Source: an uncultured Rhodospirillales bacterium (GTDB taxonomy: Bacteria > Pseudomonadota > Alphaproteobacteria > CACIAM-22H2). From it: a DNA stretch of 44,288 nucleotides. The position numbers and the translations under genes are program-made. Shown in pieces: positions 26,506 through 36,266 of this stretch. The stretch covers positions 1 to 44,288 of the forward strand of contig CAIOSQ010000392.1 in the NCBI GenBank assembly GCA_903860935.1, written 5' to 3'. The notes beneath the pieces are model-generated. The model did not search any database. It saw only the letters and a list, made by a program, of their open reading frames with translations, and was not told the DNA's origin. Positions within the stretch are counted from its first letter, which is position 1. Each line of letters starts with the position of its first letter.

Positions 26506-28487
26506 CAGCGCCGGCGAAGCTTCTGGGCCAGGGAAAGCGCCGCCGCGAGCGCGAGGCCGCCGGCCTTGATCCAGGCGATATGACCGCGATCGAGCGCCGC
26601 GGACGCGGCGTCGATCAGGCTCGGAAAGAGGAGCGCGATCCCGGACAAGAACCCGATGGCGCGCAGCCATCCCGGAACGCGCCCGTACAGCCACCCCTGC
26701 GCCGCCACCGCGAAGGCGAAGATGCCGACCGCCGTCGTGAAGGTTACCCAGGCGATGTCGAGCCAATCGCCGCCCTTGGGCACCGACAGCAGCAGGCCCG
26801 CTCCGAGCGGATCGAGCACGAACACGAACGGCACGAGGAAGGCAGGCATCGTGTATTTCCACGATTGCAGCGTCGTGACATAGGGGTTGCCGCCGGTGAT
26901 GGCCGCCGCGGCGAAGGGCGACAGCGCGGTCGGCGGCGACACCTCCGACAGCACGGCGTAGTAGAAGATGAACATGTGAGCCGCGTAATCCGGGATGCCC
27001 AGTTGGATCAGCGCCGGCGCCGCGATGACGGCGCAGATGATGTAGCTGGCGGTCACGGGAACCGCGAGCCCGACGATCCAGACGATGAGCGCCGTGTAGA
27101 CCGCGGTGAGCACGACGCTGCCGCCGGCGTAGGCGATCGCGATCGAACTGAATTTAAGCCCCAGCCCGGTGAGGGTCACGACCCCGACGATGATCCCGGC
27201 GGCGGCGCATGTCGCCGCTGTGCCGAGGACACCGACGGTCCCGTTCGCGAGCGCGTCCACGAGACGCCGCGGGGTCAGCGCCGTCTCGCGCGACAGATAG
27301 CTGACGAGGATCGCCAGCACGATCGCGTAGAACACGGACAGCACCGGCGAGTATCCGAGCACCATCAGGACGACGACCGAGATCAGGGACGTGAAGTGGA
27401 ACCCCTGCCGGCGCGTCAACTGCCAGAGCGTTTCCGTGCGGCCGAGATCGACGCGCGCGATCGCGAAGCGGCCGGCGTCCATCTCCACCATCACGAGCAG
27501 CGTGAAGTAGTAGAGAAGGGTCGGGATCAGCGCCATCCTGATCACGTCGAGATACGAGATCTTGAGGAACTCCGCGATCAGAAACGCCGCCGCGCCGAGA
27601 ACCGGGGGCGAGATGATGGCGCCGAGACCGCCAGCCGCCAGCAAGCCTCCCGCGGCGTTGCGGCCATAACCCGCCTTCTCCAGCAGCGGATAGGCGACCG
27701 ACCCGATCGTCACCGTGGTGGCGACGCCGGATCCCGACGGGCCGCCGAGCAGGAACGAGGAGAGGACGATGGCGCGCCCGGCGCTGTTCGGTTGCCCACC
27801 CATCGCGCGGAACGAGAAATCGATGAAGAACTTCCCGGCGCCCGAGGCCTGGAGCACGGCGCCAAAGATCGTGAACAGCACGATGAGGCTGGACGACACG
27901 TCGACCGCCGAACCGAAGATGCCCTCCAGGGTCATGTAGAGATGCCCGACGAGGCGGTCGGAATCGTAGCCGCGATGGGTCCAGGGCGCGGGCAGGTAGG
28001 GACCGAAATAGGCGTAGGCGATGAACAGGAGGCCAAGCACCGGCATGATCGCCCCGGTGGTGCGCCGCGTCGCGTCGAGCAGGAGGACGATGAACAGCGC
28101 GCCGACCAGCACGTCGTCGCGGTTCGGCAGGCTGGCGCGATCGCCGAAATCCTCACCACCGACGACCATGTAGCCGATCGCGAAGAGGCTCGCGCCCACC
28201 GCAACGAGGTCCCACCAGCGGATCCCGTCGCGGAAGCGCGCGGCCGCCGGGAAGAGCAGGAAGATCAGGACCAGCATGAACCCGACATGCACCGGACGCA
28301 GCGTCTGGGTCGGGACGATGTCGTAGGCGGCGTAGAGGTGGAAGGCCGTGCTGGCGACCGCCACGGCAGTCACGCCATAGCCGATCCAGCCGCGTAACCG
28401 ATGCGTCGCGCCTTCTTCCTGCTCGACCAGTTCCTCGGCCTTGCGAAGCTTGTCCTCGCCGACCGCCGGTCGCGTCATTTCGCTCAT
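26505..28487 (-). CDS. TRAP transporter fused permease (4TM plus 12TM)
   Basis: A 660-residue inner-membrane protein joining the small DctQ-like part (helices within about residues 35-185) to the large DctM-like part. The latter carries LGGPSGSGVATTVTIGSVAYPLLEKAGY and LLAAGGLGAIISPPVLGAAAFLIAEFL. It uses an ion gradient to import a substrate delivered by the adjoining TAXI binding protein. ATG 28487 has GGGGAGG upstream; the longer track form adds 15 residues in the hairpin spacer. The stop overlaps the Atm1-type gene. Fused TRAP permeases of this kind carry organic acids and other compounds, and the substrate is not evident. Confidence 0.92.
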   Translation of the reverse strand: MSEMTRPAVGEDKLRKAEELVEQEEGATHRLRGWIGYGVTAVAVASTAFHLYAAYDIVPTQTLRPVHVGFMLVLIFLLFPAAARFRDGIRWWDLVAVGASLFAIGYMVVGGEDFGDRASLPNRDDVLVGALFIVLLLDATRRTTGAIMPVLGLLFIAYAYFGPYLPAPWTHRGYDSDRLVGHLYMTLEGIFGSAVDVSSSLIVLFTIFGAVLQASGAGKFFIDFSFRAMGGQPNSAGRAIVLSSFLLGGPSGSGVATTVTIGSVAYPLLEKAGYGRNAAGGLLAAGGLGAIISPPVLGAAAFLIAEFLKISYLDVIRMALIPTLLYYFTLLVMVEMDAGRFAIARVDLGRTETLWQLTRRQGFHFTSLISVVVLMVLGYSPVLSVFYAIVLAILVSYLSRETALTPRRLVDALANGTVGVLGTAATCAAAGIIVGVVTLTGLGLKFSSIAIAYAGGSVVLTAVYTALIVWIVGLAVPVTASYIICAVIAAPALIQLGIPDYAAHMFIFYYAVLSEVSPPTALSPFAAAAITGGNPYVTTLQSWKYTMPAFLVPFVFVLDPLGAGLLLSVPKGGDWLDIAWVTFTTAVGIFAFAVAAQGWLYGRVPGWLRAIGFLSGIALLFPSLIDAASAALDRGHIAWIKAGGLALAAALSLAQKLRRR

Positions 28488-28536
28488 GCGCGCCTCCCCT
28501 GCCTCGTGCCTGTCGCCCGCCGCCCCCGACATGCGA

Positions 28537-28566
28537 ACGGCGCGCCCGCTCTCGCCGGCGCGCCGT
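28537..28566 (-). terminator. Intercistronic stem-loop between TAXI binding protein and TRAP permease
   Basis: A 10-bp perfect inverted repeat, ACGGCGCGCC / GGCGCGCCGT, has a 10-base loop. There is no T-tract on the minus strand. It sits after a binding-protein gene and before the membrane component, where a transcript-stabilising or attenuating hairpin would raise binding-protein levels. Confidence 0.55.
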
Positions 28567-28604
28567 CCACGGCCATCAACGCCTGTCCTGGCTTGCCGCC
28601 GTCG

Positions 28605-29597
28605 TCAGGCGCCCAGCTTGACGCCTCGCTCGGCGAGATACTTCACCGACCCCGGATGGAAGGGAACGGGCGAATTCGCCTGGAGCTGGTTGGCGAGCGA
28701 CAGCGCCTTGGCCTCGGCATGGACCGTGGCCCATTCCGCCGTGTTTTCGAAGATCACCTTGGTGATCCGATAGGCGACGTCCTCGGGCATCGACTCGTGA
28801 ACGACGAGGATATTCCACACATCCGCGTTGGGATTGTCCTTGTCCTGGCCTGGATAGGTGCCAGCCGGGATCGCACCTTTGGAGTAGAGGGCGCCCCATT
28901 TCGCGTTCATCGCATCGACGTGCTCGGCATGGTCGATCATCTTGATCTTGACGCCGGGCGTGGCGGCGAGATCGGTGACCGCCGCGGTCGGCAGGCCGCC
29001 GACCCAGAGATACGCGTCGATCTTGCGGTCCTTGAGCGCGTTCGTCGACTCGGCGACGCCGAGGCGCTCGCGCTTCATGTCCTTGTCCTTGTCCAGCCCC
29101 GCGGCCTCGATCAGACGGAAGCCCATGACTTCCGTGGCGCTGCCCGGCGAACCGGTCGAGACGCGCTTGCCCTTGAGGTCCTTGAAGCTGTTGATCCCGG
29201 TGCCTTCGATCGTGACCACATGCATGCGGTTCGGATAGAGGACCGCGAGGGCGCGGTTGGGCACTGGCGCACCCTTGAACTTGTCTTCGCCCTTGGCCGC
29301 ATCGAGGCTGGCATCGGCCATCGTGAAGCCGATATCCGCCCGCTTCGCACCGATCAGCTTCAGGTTGTCCACCGACCCACCAGTCACTTCGGCCGTCGCC
29401 TGCCAGCCGGGAACGTGCTTGGTCAGGAGATTGGCAAGGCCGCCACCCAGCGGATAGTAGACGCCGCCGGTGCCACCGGTGACGATGGAGAGGTTGCGGC
29501 GATCCTGCGCGAGCGCAGACGACGCCGTCATCAGCGAACCAGGCATCAGCGACAGGGCGGTTCCGCCCAGCATCAATCCACGACGCGTCGACATCAT
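28605..29597 (-). CDS. TAXI-family TRAP transporter solute-binding protein
   Basis: A 330-residue periplasmic binding protein. A signal segment with twin arginines (MMSTRRGLMLGGTALSLMPGSLMTASSALAQ) precedes the TAXI domain, which starts LSIVTGGTGGVYYPLGGGLANLL and includes ADIGFTMADASLDAAKG. It hands substrate to the fused TRAP permease encoded next. ATG 29597 is preceded by GGAGG; a second ATG three bases later is equally usable. It is divergent from coxG across 192 bases, which raises the possibility of shared control with the molybdenum hydroxylase. Confidence 0.92.
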   Translation of the reverse strand: MMSTRRGLMLGGTALSLMPGSLMTASSALAQDRRNLSIVTGGTGGVYYPLGGGLANLLTKHVPGWQATAEVTGGSVDNLKLIGAKRADIGFTMADASLDAAKGEDKFKGAPVPNRALAVLYPNRMHVVTIEGTGINSFKDLKGKRVSTGSPGSATEVMGFRLIEAAGLDKDKDMKRERLGVAESTNALKDRKIDAYLWVGGLPTAAVTDLAATPGVKIKMIDHAEHVDAMNAKWGALYSKGAIPAGTYPGQDKDNPNADVWNILVVHESMPEDVAYRITKVIFENTAEWATVHAEAKALSLANQLQANSPVPFHPGSVKYLAERGVKLGA

Positions 29598-29789
29598 TTC
29601 GGTTCCTCCGCAAACGATCGTCCGAGGCCCCCGGACGGGCACCGCCGGGATGGCGGCGGACATTTCAGTCTGACATAGAAGGCTTCCGAAGCGCGGGCAA
29701 GGCCGGACAGTCCCCGCATGACCGGCAGCGCTTGAGCGTCGCCCGCCGAGCGCGTAGCTTCCGCGCCTCTCGGAAAGTGGAGTTGGACG
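29598..29789. promoter_or_regulatory. Divergent TAXI / coxG intergenic region
   Basis: These 192 bases must hold promoters for the TAXI-TRAP unit and for coxG. I find ribosome sites at both ends (GGAGG for TAXI, GTGGAG for coxG) but no clear -35/-10 pair or strong operator palindrome. Confidence 0.4.
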
Positions 29790-30440
29790 ATGGAACTGAC
29801 CGGCGAACAGACGATCCCGGCGCCCCGCGAGCGGGTCTGGACGGCCCTCAACGACCCCGAGATCCTGAAACGCTGCATTCCCGGTTGTCAGGACATCCAG
29901 AAGCTGTCCGATACGGAACTCACCGCGAAGGTCGGGCTGGCCGTCGGCCCGGTGAAGGCGACGTTCAACGGCCGCGTCACCCTGTCCGATCTCGACCCGC
30001 CGAACGGCTACAAGATCTCCGGCGAGGGCCAGGGCGGTGTCGCCGGCTTCGGCCGCGGCAGCGCGGTGGTGCGGCTCACCGACGATCCCGCCGGGACAAA
30101 GCTGAGCTACAGCGCGGACGCGGCCGTCGGCGGCAAGCTGGCGCAGATCGGTTCGCGGCTGGTCGAAGCGACCGCGCGCAAGCTCGCCGACGAGTTCTTC
30201 ACGCGTTTTGCGGCGGAATTCCCGCCCCCGCCCCCGCCCCCTGCCGCGGCACCGCAGACTGAGCCCGTAGCCGCCCCCGCAACCACCGAGGCGCCGACCG
30301 TGGCCGCCGCCGACGCGGCCGACGCGCCCGAGCCAGCCGCCCCACCGGCCCCGGCCGCCTCGCCCCGGCTGTCGCCCGCCATCTGGATCCCGGCCCTGAT
30401 AGCCGCCGTGGCAGCCATCTACTGGTTGACGCGGGCCTGA
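29790..30440 (+). CDS. coxG: CoxG-type SRPBCC protein with C-terminal membrane anchor
   Basis: A 216-residue protein. Residues 1-145 form a CoxG (CO dehydrogenase subunit G) SRPBCC domain, starting MELTGEQTIPAPRERVWTALNDPEILKRCIPGC and including GVAGFGRGSAVVRLTDD. A proline/alanine-rich linker of about 50 residues (PPPPPPP and many AP repeats) leads to a single C-terminal helix, LSPAIWIPALIAAVAAIYWLTRA. In Oligotropha CoxG helps recruit the molybdenum enzyme to the membrane, and this anchor fits that role. It is the first gene on the plus strand and lies 147 bases before coxS, so it may have its own transcript. Confidence 0.88.
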   Translation: MELTGEQTIPAPRERVWTALNDPEILKRCIPGCQDIQKLSDTELTAKVGLAVGPVKATFNGRVTLSDLDPPNGYKISGEGQGGVAGFGRGSAVVRLTDDPAGTKLSYSADAAVGGKLAQIGSRLVEATARKLADEFFTRFAAEFPPPPPPPAAAPQTEPVAAPATTEAPTVAAADAADAPEPAAPPAPAASPRLSPAIWIPALIAAVAAIYWLTRA

Positions 30441-30587
30441 CGCGGGTCCGCCTCTTGCCTGACCGCCGCCCGCGCGCTTGACGCAACGGCCATGGGCGAC
30501 GGAACATCATCGCAACTTCAAGGATCGGCCGCGCGGACCAGATCGTCTCCCGCGCCGCCGCCGTGTACCGGAAGGGAGTGACGTCAG

Positions 30588-31064
30588 ATGCCTCAAGTTT
30601 CCATGACCGTGAACGGGCGCCCCATCAAGGCGGACGTCGAGGGCCGCACGCTACTCGTCCAATTGCTGCGCGAGAAGCTCGGCCTCACCGGCACCCATGT
30701 CGGCTGTGACACCAGCCAGTGCGGCGCCTGCGTCGTGCATGTCGACGGCAAGTCGGCGAAGTCCTGCACGCTGCTCGCGGCGCAGCTGGACGGCGCCAAC
30801 ATCACCACGATCGAAGGCCTCGCCGGCGCGGACGGCAAGCTGCACCCGATGCAGGAGGCGTTCCGCGACAACCATGGCCTGCAATGCGGCTTCTGCACGC
30901 CGGGCATGGTCATGAGCGCGGTCGACCTCGCCAAGACCAACCCGAACGCCAGCGAGCACGAGATCCGCGAGTGGCTCGAGGGCAACATCTGCCGCTGCAC
31001 CGGCTATCACAACATCGTGAAGTCGATCCAGGCCGGCGCCGCCGCGATGCAAGCGGCCAAGTGA
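30588..31064 (+). CDS. coxS: Molybdenum hydroxylase small subunit, two 2Fe-2S clusters (CoxS)
   Basis: A 158-residue iron-sulfur subunit. The plant-type 2Fe-2S ligands are in [16 protein letters not shown] plus SCTLL. The second, C-terminal cluster is in [11 protein letters not shown] and [13 protein letters not shown]. It passes electrons from the molybdenum site in CoxL to FAD in CoxM. ATG 30588 follows GGGAG. It is 21 bases before coxL. Similar subunits serve xanthine dehydrogenase and aldehyde oxidases; the S-L-M order with coxG and coxDE places it in the cox group. Confidence 0.93.
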   Translation: MPQVSMTVNGRPIKADVEGRTLLVQLLREKLGLTGTHVGCDTSQCGACVVHVDGKSAKSCTLLAAQLDGANITTIEGLAGADGKLHPMQEAFRDNHGLQCGFCTPGMVMSAVDLAKTNPNASEHEIREWLEGNICRCTGYHNIVKSIQAGAAAMQAAK

Positions 31065-31085
31065 CCGCAGACAGGAGGAACGCTC

Positions 31086-33467
31086 ATGGGTGCTGACGGC
31101 ATCGGCGCCGCCGTAAGGCGCAAAGAGGATGTCCGCTTCCTGACCGGACGCGGAACCTACACCGACGACATCTCCAGGCATGGCCAGACCCATGCCTACA
31201 TCGTCCGCTCGAGCCAGCCGCACGCGGCGATCAAGCGGATCGACACGTCCAAGGCGCTGGCCGCGCCAGGCGTGGTCGCGGTCTTCACCGGCGCGGACAT
31301 GGCGGCCGACGGCGTCGGCGGCCTGCCCTGCGGGTGGCTGATCAAGAACAAGGACGGCTCGCCGATGAAGGAGCCGGCGCATCCGCCGCTCGTCGTCGAC
31401 CGCGTGCGCCATGTCGGCGATCAAGTCGCCGTCGTCATCGCCGAGACCAAGGCCCAGGCCAAGGACGCGGCCGAGCTGGTGGAGATCGATTTCGAGCCGC
31501 TGCCGGCGGTCGTCGATTCGCTCGACGCGCTCAAGGCCGCTGCGCCGCAGGTGCACGGCGACGCCGCCCCCGGCAATCTCTGTTACGACTGGGAACTCGG
31601 CGACAAGGCCGCGGTCGATGCGGCCTTCGCCAAGGCGCACAAGGTCGCGAAGATCGACCTGTTCAACAACCGCCTGATCCCGAACGCCATGGAGCCGCGC
31701 GCGGCGACAGGCGACTACGATCCGGCGAGCGGCGACTACACGCTCTACACCACGAGCCAGAACCCGCACGTCATCCGACTGCTGATGGGTGCCTTCGTTC
31801 TCCATATCCCGGAGTCGAAGCTGCGCGTCTACGCGCCGGATGTCGGCGGCGGCTTCGGATCGAAGATCTACCACTACGCCGAGGAAGCGATCGTCACCTG
31901 GGCGGCGGGCAAGTTGAAGCGCCCTGTCCGCTGGACGGCTGACCGCTCCGAGAGCTTCATGTCCGACGCGCATGGCCGTGACCATCACAGCCACGCCGAA
32001 CTCGCGCTCGACAAGGACGGCAAGTTCCTCGCCCTGCGCGTCGCCACCGTCGCGAACATGGGCGCCTATCTGTCGACCTTCGCGTCGTGCATCCCGACCT
32101 ATCTCTACGCGACGCTGCTTGCGGGCGTTTACACCACGCCGGCGATCTACGCGGAGGTGAAGGCGGTATTCACCAACACCGTGCCCGTCGACGCCTATCG
32201 TGGCGCCGGCCGACCCGAGGCGACGTTCCTGATCGAGCGACTGGTTGACATCGCGGCGAAGGAAATGGGCATGGATCGCGTCGAGATCCGTCGCCGCAAC
32301 TTCATCCCGACCGACGCCTTCCCGTACCAGACGCCGGTCGCGCTGCAGTACGACAGCGGCGACTACTTCTCCACTCTCGAGCAGGCGCAGAAGACGGCCG
32401 ACTGGACCGGCTTCGAGGCGCGCCGCGCCGAGGCGAAGAAGCGCGGCAAGCTGCGCGGCATCGGCGTGTCGACCTATCTCGAGGCATGCGGGATCGCGCC
32501 GTCGAACATCGCGGGCGCTCTCGGCGCGCGAGCCGGTCTCTACGAGGCCGCGACCGTGCGCGTACACCCGACCGGAAGCGTGACGATCCTCACCGGATCG
32601 CATAGCCACGGTCAGGGCCACGAGACGACGTTCGCGCAGGTCGTCGCCGAGACGCTGGGCATCGGCATCGACCAGATCGATGTCGTGCACGGCGACACGA
32701 ACAAGATCCCCTTCGGCATGGGCACCTACGGCTCGCGCTCGCTCGCCGTCGGCGGCACCGCGATCGTCAAGGCCCTCGACAAGGTCGTGAACAAGGCGAA
32801 GAAGATCGCGGCGCACCTGCTCGAGGCCTCGGTCAACGACATCGAGTTCAAGGACGGGAAGTTCACGGTCGTCGGTACCGACAAGTCGAAGACCTTCGGC
32901 GAGATCGCGTTGACCGCCTACGTGCCGCACAACTACCCGCTCGAGGAACTCGAGCCCGGCCTCGAGGAAAACGCGTTCTACGATCCGAAGAACTTCACCT
33001 TCCCGGGCGGCTGCCATATCGCCGAGGTGGAGATCGATCCCGATACCGGCGTCACGAAGGTGGTGAACTTCACCGCCGTCGACGATGTCGGCCGCGTGAT
33101 CAATCCCATGATCGTCGAAGGTCAGGTCCAGGGCGGCGTCGCCCAGGGCATCGGCCAAGCCCTGCTCGAGAACTGCGTCTACGACAAGAGCGGCCAGCTC
33201 ATCACCGGCTCGTACATGGACTACGCCATGCCGCGCGCCGACGATCTGCCCTCGATCGGGGTCGCGACCCACGTCACCCTCTGCACTCACAACCCCCTTG
33301 GGGTGAAGGGCTGCGGCGAGGTGGGCGCCATCGGCTCGCCGCCGGCGGTGATCAACGCGGTCGTCGACGCGCTCAAGGATCACGGCGTGACCCATATGGA
33401 CATGCCGGCCTCGCCGCAAAAGGTGTGGTCTGTCATCAACGGCGCCCGTCGCATGGCTGCCGAGTGA
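31086..33467 (+). CDS. coxL: Molybdenum hydroxylase large subunit, form II CoxL type
   Basis: A 793-residue molybdopterin-cytosine-dinucleotide-binding catalytic subunit. Visible motifs are the N-terminal [38 protein letters not shown], and the active-site loop AYRGAGR at about residues 370-376. The catalytic glutamate lies in [18 protein letters not shown] near the C-terminus. AYRGAGR marks form II (putative CODH) enzymes, whereas proven high-affinity CO dehydrogenases (form I) have AYxCSFR. CO oxidation is therefore doubtful, and an aldehyde, purine-like or other substrate is just as likely. A strong AGGAGG precedes ATG 31086. It lies between coxS and coxM. Confidence 0.93.
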   Translation: MGADGIGAAVRRKEDVRFLTGRGTYTDDISRHGQTHAYIVRSSQPHAAIKRIDTSKALAAPGVVAVFTGADMAADGVGGLPCGWLIKNKDGSPMKEPAHPPLVVDRVRHVGDQVAVVIAETKAQAKDAAELVEIDFEPLPAVVDSLDALKAAAPQVHGDAAPGNLCYDWELGDKAAVDAAFAKAHKVAKIDLFNNRLIPNAMEPRAATGDYDPASGDYTLYTTSQNPHVIRLLMGAFVLHIPESKLRVYAPDVGGGFGSKIYHYAEEAIVTWAAGKLKRPVRWTADRSESFMSDAHGRDHHSHAELALDKDGKFLALRVATVANMGAYLSTFASCIPTYLYATLLAGVYTTPAIYAEVKAVFTNTVPVDAYRGAGRPEATFLIERLVDIAAKEMGMDRVEIRRRNFIPTDAFPYQTPVALQYDSGDYFSTLEQAQKTADWTGFEARRAEAKKRGKLRGIGVSTYLEACGIAPSNIAGALGARAGLYEAATVRVHPTGSVTILTGSHSHGQGHETTFAQVVAETLGIGIDQIDVVHGDTNKIPFGMGTYGSRSLAVGGTAIVKALDKVVNKAKKIAAHLLEASVNDIEFKDGKFTVVGTDKSKTFGEIALTAYVPHNYPLEELEPGLEENAFYDPKNFTFPGGCHIAEVEIDPDTGVTKVVNFTAVDDVGRVINPMIVEGQVQGGVAQGIGQALLENCVYDKSGQLITGSYMDYAMPRADDLPSIGVATHVTLCTHNPLGVKGCGEVGAIGSPPAVINAVVDALKDHGVTHMDMPASPQKVWSVINGARRMAAE

Positions 33468-33484
33468 GAAGGGAGTACTGACAC

Positions 33485-34279
33485 ATGTACGATTTCGCAT
33501 ACCACAAGGCGTCTTCGGTCGCCGACGCCGCCGCCAAGGCGAAGGGCAACGACGACGCCAAGTTCATGGCGGGCGGGCAGACCCTGATCCCGACCCTGAA
33601 GCAGCGCCTCGCGCGTCCCTCCGACGTGATCGACCTCGCCGCGATCGCGGACCTCAAGTCGATCGCGGCCGGCGGCGGTGCGGTGACGCTCGGCGCGATG
33701 GCGACGCATGCCTCGGTCGCGGCGTCGGCCGACGTCAAGAAGGCGATCCCCGCGCTCGCCGCCCTCGCCGAGGGGATCGGCGATCCGCAGGTGCGCAATC
33801 GCGGCACCGTCGGCGGCTCGGTCGCAAACAACGACCCGGCGGCGGATTATCCGGCGGCCGTGCTCGGGCTCGGCGCCACGATCCATACCGATCAGCGGCA
33901 GATCGCGGCCGACGATTTCTTCCTGTCGGTCTTCACCACCGCGCTCAACCCCGGCGAACTCATCACGCGCATCTCCTTCCCGGTTCCCGAGAAGGCCGCG
34001 TATGTGAAGTTCCCCTCGCCTGCCTCGCGCTACGCGATGATCGGCGTGTTCGTCGCCAAGACGGCGAAGGGCGCGCGCGTCGTCGTGACCGGCGCCGGCA
34101 ACGGCGTGATCCGGATCAAGTCGATGGAAGCTGCCCTCGACAAGGCCTGGAGCGCCGCGTCGCTCGACGGGATCGCTGTGTCGGCCTCGGCCTGCAATGG
34201 CGACATCCACGGATCGTCCGAGTACCGCGCACACCTGATCTCGGTCATGGCCAAGCGCGCCGTCGCCGCCGCCGGCTGA
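33485..34279 (+). CDS. coxM: Molybdenum hydroxylase FAD subunit (CoxM)
   Basis: A 264-residue FAD-binding subunit. FAD-contact segments are [19 protein letters not shown] near residue 30 and [21 protein letters not shown] near residue 105, followed by the CO-dehydrogenase flavoprotein C-terminal domain. It takes electrons from CoxS and delivers them to quinone or another acceptor. A GGGAG site precedes ATG 33485, 17 bases after coxL. The gene ends just before a strong terminator, so coxG/S/L/M end here and the maturation genes are a separate unit. Confidence 0.93.
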   Translation: MYDFAYHKASSVADAAAKAKGNDDAKFMAGGQTLIPTLKQRLARPSDVIDLAAIADLKSIAAGGGAVTLGAMATHASVAASADVKKAIPALAALAEGIGDPQVRNRGTVGGSVANNDPAADYPAAVLGLGATIHTDQRQIAADDFFLSVFTTALNPGELITRISFPVPEKAAYVKFPSPASRYAMIGVFVAKTAKGARVVVTGAGNGVIRIKSMEAALDKAWSAASLDGIAVSASACNGDIHGSSEYRAHLISVMAKRAVAAAG

Positions 34280-34302
34280 ACGCCAGCGGTCGCGGCCAGC
34301 GA

Positions 34303-34330
34303 GGGGCGCCCGGAGCAATCCGGGCGCCCC
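34303..34330 (+). terminator. Rho-independent-type terminator after coxM
   Basis: A perfect 12-bp stem GGGGCGCCCGGA / TCCGGGCGCCCC with a GCAA tetraloop is followed by TTCGCGTTTC. It lies 24 bases after the coxM stop, between convergent genes, and may also serve the hydrolase gene from the other side. Confidence 0.8.
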
Positions 34331-34370
34331 TTCGCGTTTCAGCCTGCTGTCAGATCACGCCGCCGACTGC

Positions 34371-35297
34371 TCAGGCTTCGGACAGGAACGAGACGACGTC
34401 GAAACCCAGCGTCGAGGCGCCCGCCAGGGCCGGCGTGAAGCCCAGCAGGATGTCGCCATGCCCGGCGCCGTCGTAGAGCCGCACCTCGACCCGGTTGCCG
34501 AGCCCGCGCAACCGCTCGGCCAGGGCAACCGCATTGCGCGCCGGAACCAGCGTGTCGCCGGTGCCGTTGGCGAGGAACATCGGCGGGGCCCCGCGCCGCG
34601 CCTTGTCGACGATCCGCGCCTCGCTGCGGCTGCGCGCATCGGGAAAGACCGGGGCGAGCCAGCGTACCGTGCCGAAATCGTGATCATAGGGCCCGGAGAT
34701 GCCGACGATCCCGGCCAGATCGCCGGCATCGAAGCCGACCGCCGCCAGATAGCTCGGCTCCAGCCCCAGAAGCGCCGCCATATGGGCGCCGGCGGAATGC
34801 CCCATCAGGAAGAGCCGAGCCGGATCACCGCCGTACCCGGCGACGACACGGCGCACGAAGGCGGTCGCCGCCGCGCAATCCTCCACGAAGCCAGGAAAGC
34901 GCACCTCCGGATAAAGCCGATAATCGGAGAGCACGGCGACGTATCCGGCTCGTGCCAGATAGGCCCCGATGAAACGGTAGGAATCCTTGCTGCCCTGCCG
35001 CCAGCTTCCGCCGTAGAAGAACACCACCACTGGCGCCAGGCGGTGCGGATCGCGATCGGTCGGCAGATAGATATCGAGGGTCTGACGCGGCGCGGCGCCG
35101 TAGGACAGATCCGCCACGCGCGCATAGCCCACATCCGGGGTCACGGCATCGATGATCTGCAGGCCGTTGCACGCCGCGAGCCCGAGCGCGAGCCCAGCCA
35201 TCGCGCCGCCCTGGATCAGGCGGCGGCGCCCCGGATCCGGTATGGCGGCGCGGCCAATCCGCCATATCGCCTTGTCGCGCCCGTGCATTATCTTCAT
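34371..35297 (-). CDS. Alpha/beta hydrolase lipoprotein (esterase-like)
   Basis: A 308-residue hydrolase. The N-terminus has arginines and a hydrophobic stretch ending in a lipobox-like cysteine (RRRLIQGGAMAGLALGLAAC), so an exported lipoprotein is likely. The oxyanion loop VVFFYGGSWRQGSK, nucleophile elbow LFLMGHSAGAHMAAL, acid segment GTGDTLVPARN and catalytic histidine YDGAGHGDILLG form a complete esterase set of the BD-FAE/carboxylesterase type. ATG 35297 follows GAGGGTGA; the 709-residue track ORF runs on through antisense of the MoxR gene. It separates coxGSLM from the coxDE operon and lies on the opposite strand. Its substrate, and any link to the Cox enzyme, are unknown. Confidence 0.83.
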   Translation of the reverse strand: MKIMHGRDKAIWRIGRAAIPDPGRRRLIQGGAMAGLALGLAACNGLQIIDAVTPDVGYARVADLSYGAAPRQTLDIYLPTDRDPHRLAPVVVFFYGGSWRQGSKDSYRFIGAYLARAGYVAVLSDYRLYPEVRFPGFVEDCAAATAFVRRVVAGYGGDPARLFLMGHSAGAHMAALLGLEPSYLAAVGFDAGDLAGIVGISGPYDHDFGTVRWLAPVFPDARSRSEARIVDKARRGAPPMFLANGTGDTLVPARNAVALAERLRGLGNRVEVRLYDGAGHGDILLGFTPALAGASTLGFDVVSFLSEA

Positions 35298-35348
35298 GGC
35301 GTCACCCTCGCGCCTGTCTACGCGGCGCCCGTACGGACGGATCATGCC

Positions 35349-36262
<914 letters not shown>

Positions 36263-36266
<4 letters not shown>

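Noticed and set aside
26499-28397. 632-residue plus-strand ORF
   Set aside because: It is antisense of the TRAP fused permease and has no recognisable domain.
30651-33500. 949-residue minus-strand ORF
   Set aside because: It is antisense of coxS and coxL, whose cofactor motifs prove the plus-strand reading.
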